DNA of 63,094 bases from Chromera velia. Taxonomy: Eukaryota; Sar; Chromeraceae. The notes under the pieces were generated by a model, which had not been told where the DNA came from, ran no database searches, and saw only the letters and a list, made by a program, of their open reading frames with translations. Of the stretch, positions 23,873 to 34,800 are shown piece after piece (the first letter of the stretch is position 1; the number at the start of each line of letters is the position of its first letter). The position numbers and the translations under genes are program-made. The stretch lies in contig JAHBMJ010004204.1 of the NCBI GenBank assembly GCA_018398765.1, positions 64,001 to 127,094 on the forward strand, in the 5' to 3' direction.

Positions 23873-25149
23873 TCACCGACCAGGGGCAAATCACTGGGGC
23901 AAATCACTTCACTGGGCAAATCCCTTCACTATACTTCACTGAGAAGAAGCCGTCTCCTCCAAGCAACACTTTGGAACTCCGCAACGCCCGCCTATCTTGG
24001 ACTCCTGTGTCGAACTTTTCCTGGCTCAAACACAGTCAAACACCTCGATTTAAGACTCATTCGAGAAGTGCTCTTATGCTGCTACTGTTGGATGTACGGG
24101 AAATCTCAGAAGGGAGTCAATCTGAAGCAATATGTTGGACCGTGTTGCATTGCGTGGGCATTGTTTTCTGACAGTCAAATCACTTCCCTCGCACGAACTT
24201 CCCCATGCGCGCGCGCGATTTTTTGTTTTTTTTTGCACCAGAGCGATCGACTGTATTCAAATTTGGAGATCATTGCATGGAGTCAGACGTTGTCAGAGGC
24301 TTCGACCATCTTCGATCATGCAATCTGACGCACTCCGTGCGAATGTCCCGGAAAGCGAAATTTATTCTTGTTGCCCCTGCTTTAAATTTGGAAAGTGCCT
24401 CCTCAGCTGAATTATCTTTCCGGGGCCGAGCTTGGCGTGCGTCAGATCTTCCTGTAAATGTCGGACGCAGCCATCCGTGTGGTCTGGGGGGTGTATTTTT
24501 TGTTAAGTGCCCTCTCAGCTTCGCTTTCCGGGCCATTTGAATGATCGAAAGCGATCGATCATCGATGTATGGAACGATTTACCGCTGTCTTACCATTGTT
24601 CCACCTATCCAACAGGAAAGGGAACGTTTGAAACTGTTCACAATCCTTTCGAAAATGTTCAGAGCAGTGCGAGTGCTGTTCAGGATGTGGGTCGACAGTT
24701 GAGCGGAAGTTGTCAGACTGATCGAAGACTTTGGTGACTTCGTGCATCTTCATGCCAAAATCAGCAAGTCGAGTTGAGTTTCCAGTCATATTGGATCGTT
24801 GCTTCATGATTAAACTCAGAAGCTGGCGCTTTTGCTCTCAGCGTGGGAGTTCACCAGGTTTGTTCATAAGCAAAGACACTGGGATGCTTCGTCAGTTTAG
24901 CTCCATCTTCGCCACATCTGTCCATCGATCGTTGACAATTCTGCTCCATTGTGGATGCCTCCAGTTGTGCAGGCGAATCTTGGTCAAGTTCTTCAAGGAA
25001 AGCCGAACCTCTGCACACCAAATCGTCGCAGGTGTCTCCTCACCATTCCCTACGGCGCAATCGTCTGGAAAGAGGCCCGCACAGATTCGTGTGCTTTCCG
25101 GTTTCCCTTCGTTCCCCCTTGATGCGACTGTCCTCGCTGGGGGTACTTG
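23873..25149. other. Intergenic, no supported gene
   Basis: Short direct repeats of GGGCAAATC(A/C)CTTCACT occur at about 23884-23932. Moderate-length open frames run on the minus strand at 24270-25260 and on the plus strand at 24731-25174. They have mixed composition but no domain, no splice-consistent neighbour and no repeated start pattern. I could not support a gene. Confidence 0.4.
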
Positions 25150-25480
25150 TGCGCCCCCCTTTTCTTTTCCCTGATCCTCTTTCCTGTGTGAGGCTCTGAG
25201 TGGAGGCTGTGAGTGCGCAGAAAGACTGGCAGATTCTGTTTTGCGAAGGACCTTCAGCAAATGCAGCAGGTGCAGCGCTGGGCCTGGCAGTTGGAGGGAA
25301 TTTTCCTCCCTCGGGAAGGAAGGATAATTTTGGAGACGCTTACTCGTTCCGCACCTGGGCGGAGGACGAGTGAATTGCCCGGAGCTTTCCTTTTTTCTAC
25401 CGGTCAGTTGGGGACAGATTGACTTCTTGTCTGCTCATGGTCCCTTCCTCGATGTGTTTTCGCGCGTTCAATACTTTCCC
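25150..25480. repeat. Copy 1 of a duplicated segment
   Basis: This stretch, from a CCCTGATCCTCTTT motif through GTGAGTGCGCAG, GCGAAGGACCTTCAGC, TTGGAGACGCTTACTCGTTC and GGGGACAGATTGACTT, is repeated with about 85-90% identity by eye at 26757-27110. One frame reads LFCEGPSANAAGAALGLAVG, then FGDAYSFRTWAEDE and a stop. It could be a last coding exon. Confidence 0.75.
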
Positions 25481-25751
25481 CCTTTCGAGATTTGAAATTT
25501 TTCTTTATTTTACTTTCGAGTGTACTTTCTTTCTTCGCTGTGCTCGTCGACCGTGCAGCTTTGGGTGCAACTTCGTGAATGTTAGCGGTTGCATGAACAT
25601 TATTGTTCTGACTTTTCCGTTTGGTTGCTCGGTCTTTTTGCTTTGCAAGAGCGTCCGCCTTTGTATCTGACAGGCTCTTTTGCTGCTCTCCTGGACTTAC
25701 TCTCATTTCGTTTGTGCCCCTCCGCTTGTGTCTCTCTGTGTGCGTGCATCA

Positions 25752-26460
25752 GCAGAGAAGGAGATGGCGTTGGAGAACGGACACTTTGTAGGGCGGGTGC
25801 TTCTTCGTCTGTCAGATGATGATGTGGTTCGTCGGTTATTGGATGCTTTTGCCTGACATTCCGGGAGGGTTTGTTTCTTTTTTCCCTGTTTGTCTAGCTA
25901 TGGCTCTTTTTATCTGATCCCCAGTCTTTGTCTCTTCCCCAGTCTCCGTCTCCCTTTCTCTCTTTGTTTCTCTCTTTCTCTGTTTCAATTTGCTTCTCTT
26001 TTTCTGTTTGTGTCTTGTTTTTTTCTCACTCGCTCTGCCTGTCAGTGTGAAAGTTTTCCCCACTGTCTTCTCTTCAGGATACGTGAAAGGTCAGGTCGCA
26101 CAGCTCGAGGGCGCTTGGCCCAGCTACAGGTCGGTTTCACTGAGAGACGCCCCCAAGGATCTGCTGAATTCAGAGGTCAGCTTCTACCGGGGAGGGGGCC
26201 TTCCCCTCCCTGGTGCCCGCCACCATGAATGAGCTTCAGTCACCCCCGACTTTCTGTATAGTATACTATACAGCGTCCTCCGTCTATCGGTTCTCACAGG
26301 TGAAAGCGGGAGGACGAATCGCTCAGGCACGTAGAGGTTGTCACGCCCCCGACTTTTCCGGGCAAGTCACCCGACTGTCACCGCCGTCCGAAATTAGGCC
26401 GCTCCTTCCTGCCCTGCGTGCGCAGACCAGTAGGTTCGGAAGTGGACGCCAAGAGTAGGT
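25752..26460 (+). pseudogene. Orphan exon-like fragments between the duplicated segments
   Basis: Three pieces look protein-coding. A segment at about 25752-25855 reads EKEMALENGHFVGRVLLRLS then DDDVVRRLLDAFA and a stop. A segment from about 26077 after CTCTTCAG reads GYVKGQVAQLEGAWPSYRSV, then DAPKDLLNSE up to a GTCAGC donor. A segment after the acceptor near 26299 reads VKAGGRIAQARRG. The last two join in phase 0. I recognise no family and found no start exon. A decayed gene, or part of a gene whose other exons I missed, are both possible. Confidence 0.3.
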
Positions 26461-26756
26461 GCTTGGGTGAGCATGGAATTATCCCGGCGGTGACATGAGG
26501 TGCCCTTCTGAGACCGCAGAGAGTCACTGCGCCTCCTCAAATAAGCAGATTAATTTTCCCCTTGTATAGATATAAGTATTTTATACATATATTTCTGAGG
26601 AGTGTTTGTGAGTTTATCTGTCATTTCTCTGTCTGCCTTTCTGCTACCTGCCTGTCTGCGTGCCTGTTTGGTCCCTGTCTGCCTGTTTGCTGCCTGCCTG
26701 TCTGCTTGAGTGGATGGGGGGTTGCTGGCGATGCTTCTGTCTTTGTTTGGGGTTGT

Positions 26757-27110
26757 GCGGCCCCTCTTCTTTCCCCTGATCCTCTTTTTTGTGTGCTGTG
26801 GGGGGGCAACTTCCTGTGAGTGCGCAGAAAGAATATCGCAGAATGAGTGCATGGCAGGTACTGTTCTGCGAAGGACCTTCAGCGAATACAGCAGGTGCAG
26901 CGCTCGGCCTGCATGGCAGTTGGAGGGTATTTTGCTTCCTCGGGAAGGAAGTATGATTTTGGAGACGCTTACTCGTTCCGCCCCTGGGCAGAAGACGGGT
27001 GAATTGCCTGAAGCTTTCCTTTTTTCCACCAGTCAGTTGGGGACAGATTGACTTTTAGTCTGCTCATGGTCCTTTCCTCGATCTGTTTTTGCGCGTCCAA
27101 TTCTTTCCTT
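26757..27110. repeat. Copy 2 of the duplicated segment, frameshifted
   Basis: It corresponds to 25150-25480. A 4 bp insertion (CATG, near 26911) breaks the frame that is open in copy 1. The second half still reads FGDAYSFRPWAEDG before a stop at the same place. Several differences are silent in that frame (GCG/GCA, GAG/GAA), which favours it as the ancestral coding frame. Confidence 0.7.
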
Positions 27111-28065
27111 TCTTTCTGAGTTTTGCTTTCCTTTGGAAATCCTTTTTCTCGTTTATGGATTATTGCTTTGCTGTGCTCTCATCTGCCCTTTCTTCCCTTG
27201 CGCAAGACTCCGGTGGCTTCGTTGTGTCGGATTGTAAACGACAGTTGTCCTCCACAAAGTCTCTTCCGGCAGCTTGAAGCAGATTGCTTACAAACTAGGT
27301 TGCCGTGTTTTTGGGGCCGGACTGGCGTCATCTTTTCATCTTTTCGTGTTTGATGCTTTGCAAGACAGCAGTGTGAGGATTTCCCTGGCTTATCGCCTTA
27401 GATTTGGTGCCAAATTCAGCGGCGAATCAGCGCTGTTAGTATGACTCTCGGAGTCTCCTGCTCTCTCTAGATGACGAAAAATCTGCCTTCAAAAATTGAA
27501 CTTTTTACCATATTCAAGCCCCTACAACCACCTGTAGATTCCTATTGTATATAAAAGTTTAAATATATATTCTTGTAAAATTTGCAGCCAAAACCTATAT
27601 GCATGACAGTTTTTATAAGCATTCGCTGCTTTGTTTTTCTATTTCGTATTTTCTATACCGTATATTCCTCAAGGCCGTGCACTAAAAAATTCTAATAAAA
27701 AAAAATTAAGGACCTCATTCTTTTTTTTTTTTTTAATTTTTAATTTTTGGAACAAAGTTAATAGAAAAAGTGATCACTAAATTCATCATTATTGCAGGGT
27801 TGTGATATCTACTGATCGAAAACAACCCTCGCTGCCAGCAATTGCCAGTCTCAGCGGTCTGCTGGCAATGGAGATTTCTTACGACCTTCGATCACCTACA
27901 GATTGAAGTGCTTTAGTAACAGCTTTAGTTTTATAAAATTCTAAAAAAAAAAATTAAGACCTTCATTTTTTTTTTTAGAATTTTATAGTACAAGGCCTAA
28001 ATATTCCTACATGTTCTTTCTCATATCTTTTTTTATGTTTCTATCTATATTCATGATAATCTAGA
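27111..28065. other. AT-rich intergenic with poly(A)/poly(T) hairpins
   Basis: Two similar segments, ATTCTAAWAAAAAAAAATTAAG followed by CTTCATTC-type T-runs, occur at about 27690-27745 and 27935-27985. The second forms a near-perfect hairpin (TATAAAATTCTAAAAAAAAA against TTTTTTTTAGAATTTTATA). Between them, GATCGAA and GCCAGCAATTGCCAG have inverted partners (CTGCTGGCAA, TTCGATC). This may be a small decayed element; no gene is seen. Confidence 0.5.
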
Positions 28066-28615
28066 GGGAGGAGATGCATTTGAGATCTAAATTTGAGATC
28101 TGGTTGTTCTAGGATCTGTCCTAGCACGTCCGCCTTAAAATATTTTTGTTCTTCCACCCCTCTCTGGAACATTGCAAGTTTGTAATCTAGATGACAATAG
28201 ACTTTTAGTCCAGGTACTACTAATTCTGCCAGTGGTAAATTATAGTAATTCTTAATTAGGGTAATTCATATAGTTGAATTGCGCATCTAACTTTTGCAGC
28301 ATGAAATTTGTCACTCAATATTTTAGTAACACTAGTAGTAGCATGTAATTAATAGATGTGTACTTTTATAAAAAAATATATTCATAAAAACTCAATCAAG
28401 GAATATTAACTTCAAACGCACTCTTCTTAACTAGCTTATTAAAACTATCTAGAAAGCTATAGTATTAAAGTTCACTTACTAAAAAACTAATAGAACTCTA
28501 GATAGAACTTAGCGTGTTGCGATGTAGCCAGGAGTGTTGCACTGTTACGTAGACGGAAGGAAGGTCAAGAGTGAGGCGGACGTGCTAGGAACGGATCTAA
28601 TATGCGCTTCCTCCC
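28066..28615. mobile_element. Second inverted-repeat element (MITE-like), about 550 bp
   Basis: The ends read GGGAGGAGATGCATTTGAGA on the left and, inverted, GGGAGGAAGCGCATATTAGA on the right. A perfect 16 bp inverted repeat, CCTAGCACGTCCGCCT, lies at 28120-28135 and 28574-28589. The core is AT-rich with no coding frame. The left arm carries an extra segment of about 30 bp absent from the right arm. No target duplication was identified. It lies just downstream of the giant LRR gene. Confidence 0.6.
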
Positions 28616-28827
28616 AATTCATGCCAGGGTGTAGGAAAAAAGGTAGGTTATATATATAAGGTCAGGTTATAGGTTATTAGCCCTTCATACAGTCGTGAAA
28701 ACCGGTCGTAATCTAGGTCGTAATTCACCAAGTTAAAACACCAGATCCTTAGGGCTACTGAAAGAGGCATACATAAAGTACTACCATGAGAATGCCTTTT
28801 TGGGGTCATCTGGAAGACATGATAAAT

Positions 28828-31800
28828 TTAAAGGGTGATGTGTTGAAGAGCAGGGAGAGACTTTTTGTGTTTGACAGCTTCAATTAAGGCCTCTGCCCCC
28901 TCTTCCCCAATGCCATTTGCGGACAGATCCAAAATTTGAAGGGCAGGCAGCGTGGCTGCGCGAAGAGCTTCCAGCAGATCTTCAGCCCCGTCGTCCCCGA
29001 TTCCGTTGGCAGAGAGGTCTAGAGTCTCGAGAACAGGCAACGTTCCTGCCTGGAGAGCGCGCGAGAGGGTAGTTGCACCCTCCTCGCCAATTCCATTGTT
29101 CTCAAGGCTGAGGGTCTGCAAGGTAGAAATGGCGCCCGATTTTAAAGTTTCAGCAAGTGCCGCCGCTCCTGCGCTCCCGATACCGTTGTTATCAAGGTAA
29201 AGTGCCATGAGCGCGGGCAATTTTCCTTCCCTCAGGGCGGCGGAGATCGCTCTGGCTCCCTCCCTTCCAATCTGGTTGTAAGAGAGATCAAGAACCTCCA
29301 ACGCTGGAAGATTGCCCTTCCTCAAAGCATCAGACAACACTTCTGCTCCTGCACTTTGAATGTCGTTATCGCGCAAGTTCAGCGTTTGAAGTGCAGACAG
29401 ACTCTCTGCTTGGAGGGCCTCCGAGAGCGCTATGGCTCCCTCCACCCCAATGCTGGTTGCCCGTAAATTCAGGTTCTGCAAGGCGGGCAGGGTGCCTGCC
29501 TTGAGTGCTTCCGAGAGGGCCTTTACCCCTTCTGTGCAGATTTTGTTCTCTCTCAAGTTAAGAGTCTGCAGGGCGGGCAGTGCTGCTTCTTTCAAAGCTT
29601 CCGACAAAGCCCTCACCCCCTCACCCCCAATTCCATTGTCTCTCAAATTCAAAGCAGACAGAGCGGGGAGTTTCCCCTCCTTCAAAGCAAGCGATATCGC
29701 TGTGACACCCTCATCCTCGATGGAGTTTCTTGTAAGGCCTAGGTACTGCAACGCCGGCAGCGTGCCTGCCTTCAGGACCTCTGCCAACGCAGCTGCCCCC
29801 TCTGCTCCCATCTGATTTCTCCCTAAGTCCAGGTGACGAAGAGCAGGGAGCGTGCCCGCCTTCAGCGCGGACGAGAGCGCAACCGTGTCCCTTGCATTAA
29901 TAATGTTTTCCCGGAGGTTCAGGGACTGCAAAGCGGGCAGCGTTCCTGCCTCCAGTGCTCTCGCTAAGCCCCATATTCCCTCTCCCCCAATGCTGTTTTC
30001 CCTCAGGTTCAACGTCCGCAGGGCCGGCACAGACCCTGCCTGAAGTGCATTTGCAAGTCCCTCGACTCCCTCCCCCCCTACCCCATTCTGGCTGAGGTCT
30101 AAAGTCTCCAGAGCGGGCAGGCGCCCTGACTTCACTGCTACTGAGATTAGCTTCGCCCCCTCACTGCCTAAGCTGTTGTCACCTAGGAACACATCGTGGA
30201 GTGCGGGGAGGGTCCCTGCTTGAAGGGCCTCGGATAGGGCTCTTGCACCTTCAACCCTAATTTCATTTTTACCAAGGTCAAGGGTGTGGAGGGCGGGCAA
30301 GGCCCCTCTTCGAAGGGCCTGGGAGAGTAGGATCGCGTCCGCACATTTCATCTGTGTGCGTGACAAGCGCAGTGCTAACAGAGCAGGAAGGCATCCTGCA
30401 TGGAGAGCTTCTGACAGCGCTTTTGAACCTTCCCCCCCCACCTCATTATTCCTCAAATCCAAAGTTTGGAGAGCAGGGAGGGTTCCCGATTTCAGGGCTT
30501 CTGATAGCGCCTTCATCCCCTCGGCTTTGATCCCGGTTTCTGCAAGAGCAAGAACCCGGAGGGCCGGAAGCGTCCCTACTGTGAGCGCCCCCGACAAAAT
30601 CTTAGCCCCCTCGTCTCCGATAGAACTTCTGGAGAGCAGAAGGCCCTGCAGACTCGGAAGAGTGCCTGCTCTGAGAGCATCTGAGAGAAGCCTGGCACCC
30701 TCTGGGCCTAAATTATTGTCTCCCAAATCAAGGGACAAAAGCGCTGCAACCCACCCGCCCTCAATGGCACGAGCTATCGATCGAATTCCCTCTATGCCCA
30801 TCATATTCCTCGAGAGGCTGAGAGTCTCTAGATTCGACAGGCTGCCTGACTGGAGGGCATCCCCTAGCGCTCTGCACCCCTCCGACCCCACAGAACCGTG
30901 GGAGAGGTCCAGACTCAGGAGTGAGGGAAGGGCTGTTTTCTCAAGAGCTCTGCACAGGGGGACTGCCCCCTCGGGCCCTACACCGTTGTCCTTCAGATCT
31001 AGACTCTTCAGGGCAGGTAGGGCTCTTGCGGTTATCGCACCTGCCAGCGCGATTGCCCCTTCTCGTCTGACGCTGTTGTTCCCGAGGTCAACAGACTCAA
31101 GGCGGCAGGAGCAGACATCTCCAGAGGGGAGGGCTTGCAGGGCTTCACAGAAAAGCTTGACGGCATTGCACCCGACACCGTTGCTGTTCAGATCAAGGGA
31201 ACGGAGTGAAGAGAGGGAACCGGAACGGACAGACTCAGACAAAGCAATCAATCCCTCATTTCCTATGAGGTCTCCTCTCAGACCTAGTGTCTGTAAGACG
31301 GGGAGAGCCCCCGCTTTCAGGGGTTCTGCAAGGGCCTTGGCACCATCCCACCCAATGCTGTTTCTATTCAGGCTGAGGGTCTGTAGGACAGGAAGAGAAC
31401 CTTCTGTAAATGCACATGCCATTGCTTTTGCTCCTTCTGCCTCAATACTGTTTTGATCAAGATTCAAAGTCTTGAGGGAACGCAAGGCGCCTGCTTGAAT
31501 GGCCCTGGAAAGGGCAGAGGCCCCCTCATCCCCCACGCTGTTGGCCCGGAGGTCCAGAGTCTCCAGGCGGCAGTTCCCTTCACTCAAGGCGTCCGACAGC
31601 GCACTGGCTCCCTCACTCCCAATTTCATTCAGGCAGATACCGAGGGCCTGGAGGGAGATCAGAGATCCAGCCTCAATTGCTTTGGCCAGGGCCTTCGCAC
31701 CCCTGTCACTGATATTATTGTTCCCAAGCTCGAGAGTCCGCAGAGCTGGGAGTGCTTTCATCTGCATCACACCTGACAAGGCCTCCGTGCCCTCCATGCC

Positions 31801-34800
31801 AATGCTGTTGCTGCTGAGATCAAAATGTTCAAGGACAGGAAAGGAACTCGCAAGCAGGGCCTGCGAAAGCGACTGTGCGCCTTCATCGGTTATAGAATTC
31901 TCTGAAAGATCGAGGCCGATCAGACCTTGCAGACATCTCGCTTCCCCCGCCGCTGCTAGTACACGAGCCCCCACATCCCTGACCATCATGCGGCTGAGGT
32001 TCAGATGCCTGAGGGCAGGGAGGTTTCGAGAGTCGAAAAACTTCTCTAGCAACGGATGCCCGTCTGCCTTCCCCATCGTCACAACGCTTCCTCTAAAGTC
32101 CACTGCACTCAATTTATCCACCCTTCCCGCTTTCCCGAGCGCCTCAAACAGAGACCCCCATCCCTCTGCAGTGGCATGCCGGCAGTTGCGCAGAGTCAAC
32201 CGACCGTCCGACCCGACACTCCAAGGCCGAGAGGGGAGGCTCACTAGCACCGCATCCCCAACGCTGTCGGCTGAGCCCCCCTCATCGCTAGCCAAACAAA
32301 GTCGCAGACATGCGGTGACATCAGCAACTTTTGCGGCAGCTGACTCTTGCAGCCCGCTGCCGTCTATCAGGATGTCTAGAGGTCGGGAGAGTTTTTTTCG
32401 TTCATACAGAGCTTCGAGGAAGCCCCCGAGAACATCCGCACTCTCGCTGCCTAGTCTGGTGCACCCAGACAGGTTCAGTACACGCAGACCGACCCGCCCG
32501 TCTCCTCTAAGGAGGGCACTGGAGAGACGGCGAAGGCCCTCGACAGTCAGAGGAGAGCTTCTTAGATTGATCACCTGGAGTGAAGTCCATAAAGAAGGGT
32601 TTCGGGGGGCTACCTCGGCAGCAGCTCTGTCAAGTTCAAGCAGTGCTGCGTCGTTTGCATGGGCATGGGTGGTCGTGAGCCAGTTGAGCGGGTGGAGCTC
32701 AATTGCGTCTTTGCTTTTTGATCCCAGAGATGATGCATCGCTCATGCGCCACCCTCCTTCAACGTCCCCATTCTGAGCGGTAAAAGCGCAATGAGGTGGG
32801 ACGCATTTCAGCAGCCCAGTGCGCACTTCGTTCTGTCTGGACAATCTTTGCCATTTCCAGAAACCCCTCACAGAAGGCTCTACAACGTCGCGTAGTAACA
32901 GCTCTGTCTTTTGGGGGGATTCTCCCGATTCTCCTTCTGAAGAGAACGTACCCTTTTTCCTGTCCCCCCCCTCTGCAAGCAGCAAAACTCTTTCCGGTCC
33001 CCGAAACTCGAGAGATCTCAGGGCAAACGCCCCCACACCCCTAGACTTCAGCAAGTCAAACAATCTGTCGCTTAGTGCTGCAATTGTGCCCCCCTCTGTA
33101 TGTACAACTTGCACACGGAGACAAGTGAGGCCCCCGAAAAGCCACGAGAGATCAGAGCTCGTCTCCCCCCCCTCCCCATGGTCAATGAGAGACCGCAGGC
33201 GGTGGAGGGAATCTTCTGAAAGTTCTACGTCTAGGTAGGGAACTAGACTCTGACATCCGGGTGGCATATCGACCTCTAAAGTCATTTCCCCCCTCATGTG
33301 CGCACTCACAGCTGCCCTCACACTTGTCAGATGATTGCAGTGGCGCAAAGAAAGAGTAAGAAGGGGAAAAGAGCCTGAGTTGCCTTCAGACGTTTGTCGG
33401 TGCTCTTCTAAGCACTTTTGCAAGCGTGTAATTGCTTGGCACAGCACAGACACCCCAGCGTACCCCACAGACACATTATCAAGTCGCACAGCCCTGAGGA
33501 CTGCGATAGCTCGGCCTTTCTCAACAGCCCCTCTGCCCCCCGATGACACCCCGGGACCCTCTGAGCTGACCAGATCCGCCAGCCCCTGTACAAAACCCGC
33601 AACGCTTCTTGCCTGCTTGTCTCCAAAGCTTGGTCTGTCCACAATGACCAATTGCTCCACCTCCCCTGCAGCTGCCCGAAAGAACTGCCTATAAGCTCTC
33701 TTGACGACCTTCACATCTGCACCGTTGGTGAACAGACGCGTCTCTACTCGGAGATCGAACTCTTTCGGCCCGATTGCCACCGATGTGTCCCCAGTGTCAC
33801 TCTGCCGGAATCTCGGCAGAATTTCGAGCATGTCAGGGCCCTCAACGTCGTCTTCCGGGAGGTTCAGCACGAGGCTGGAGCTCTTCATTGAAGAAACACA
33901 CACCTCAAAGAACGGCCACCCACGAAGGTTGTAAGGTCGGCTGTTTTCGGAACTTTCCGGGACACCTCGGGACCTCAGAATACAAATCCTCCTGCGGAAA
34001 ATGAAGAACACAATCAAATGTGCGAAAGAAATCAGGAAAGAAAGAACCTAGACACGAAACAGGAAATAACGAGATCACCCCCTGGTTCGGCAAGAATTAT
34101 GTAGGGAGCACTTTTTGAGGCACAATGGTCCCGCCTGGCCCCTTTTGTTTTTATTTATGGGGCGGCTGATTTTTTTAAAAGAACCTTTCCAGTGGACGCA
34201 CAGAAAAGGGAAGAGAGACAGAAAGACAGACTGAGAGAAAGCAGGACAGCAAGAAGGAAGAAATCGGTCAACGAGCTGGCGGACGCACTTGTGGGAGTAG
34301 ATGATGTTCATGTTCTGCAATGCAGTCCTGAACAGTGCCGCTTGCTTGACCGTCCTGGGTGCCTGAAACATGCTTGCATAGTCCCAGAAGAGTCCCACCT
34401 GCATGCAGAGAAAATGCGGTGAAAAGAATGTGGTTGCAATGGAACAAAACGAGGGAAGCATACTTTTGCAAACAGAAGGTACAGAGTCAGCCTGGTTGTC
34501 TGCTTGTCTGCACTCCTGCCTGGCTGTTTGTTTTTTGTGTCAGTCTTTAGTCCACTATTTGTATGCCTGCCTGCCGACATGTCTGTGTGTCATGCAGTTC
34601 GACGGTTTGTTTTTCTTTTCGGACAGAAGGAGACGGAGACAACATCTCTTCAGGGAACTACCAATGTGACAACGCCACATCGCCTCCTTTCCCTCCAACT
34701 TGGGTTCTTCTGCGAAAAGCAACTCAAAGAAGGCTGCCATCCGCTTTAAGTGAAAGCTCTGGTCGTTGTCTGGATGCTCTTTGGAAAGCCACCCAAAGGA

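Noticed and set aside
24892-25260. Minus-strand frame resembling a transposon fragment (WRHPQWSRIVNDRWTD)
   Set aside because: It looked protein-like, but I could not tie it to any transposase or reverse transcriptase motif.
30284-32776. Long plus-strand open frames of 390 and 425 codons
   Set aside because: They are antisense to the LRR array; its codon periodicity keeps the opposite strand open. No domain or start context was seen.
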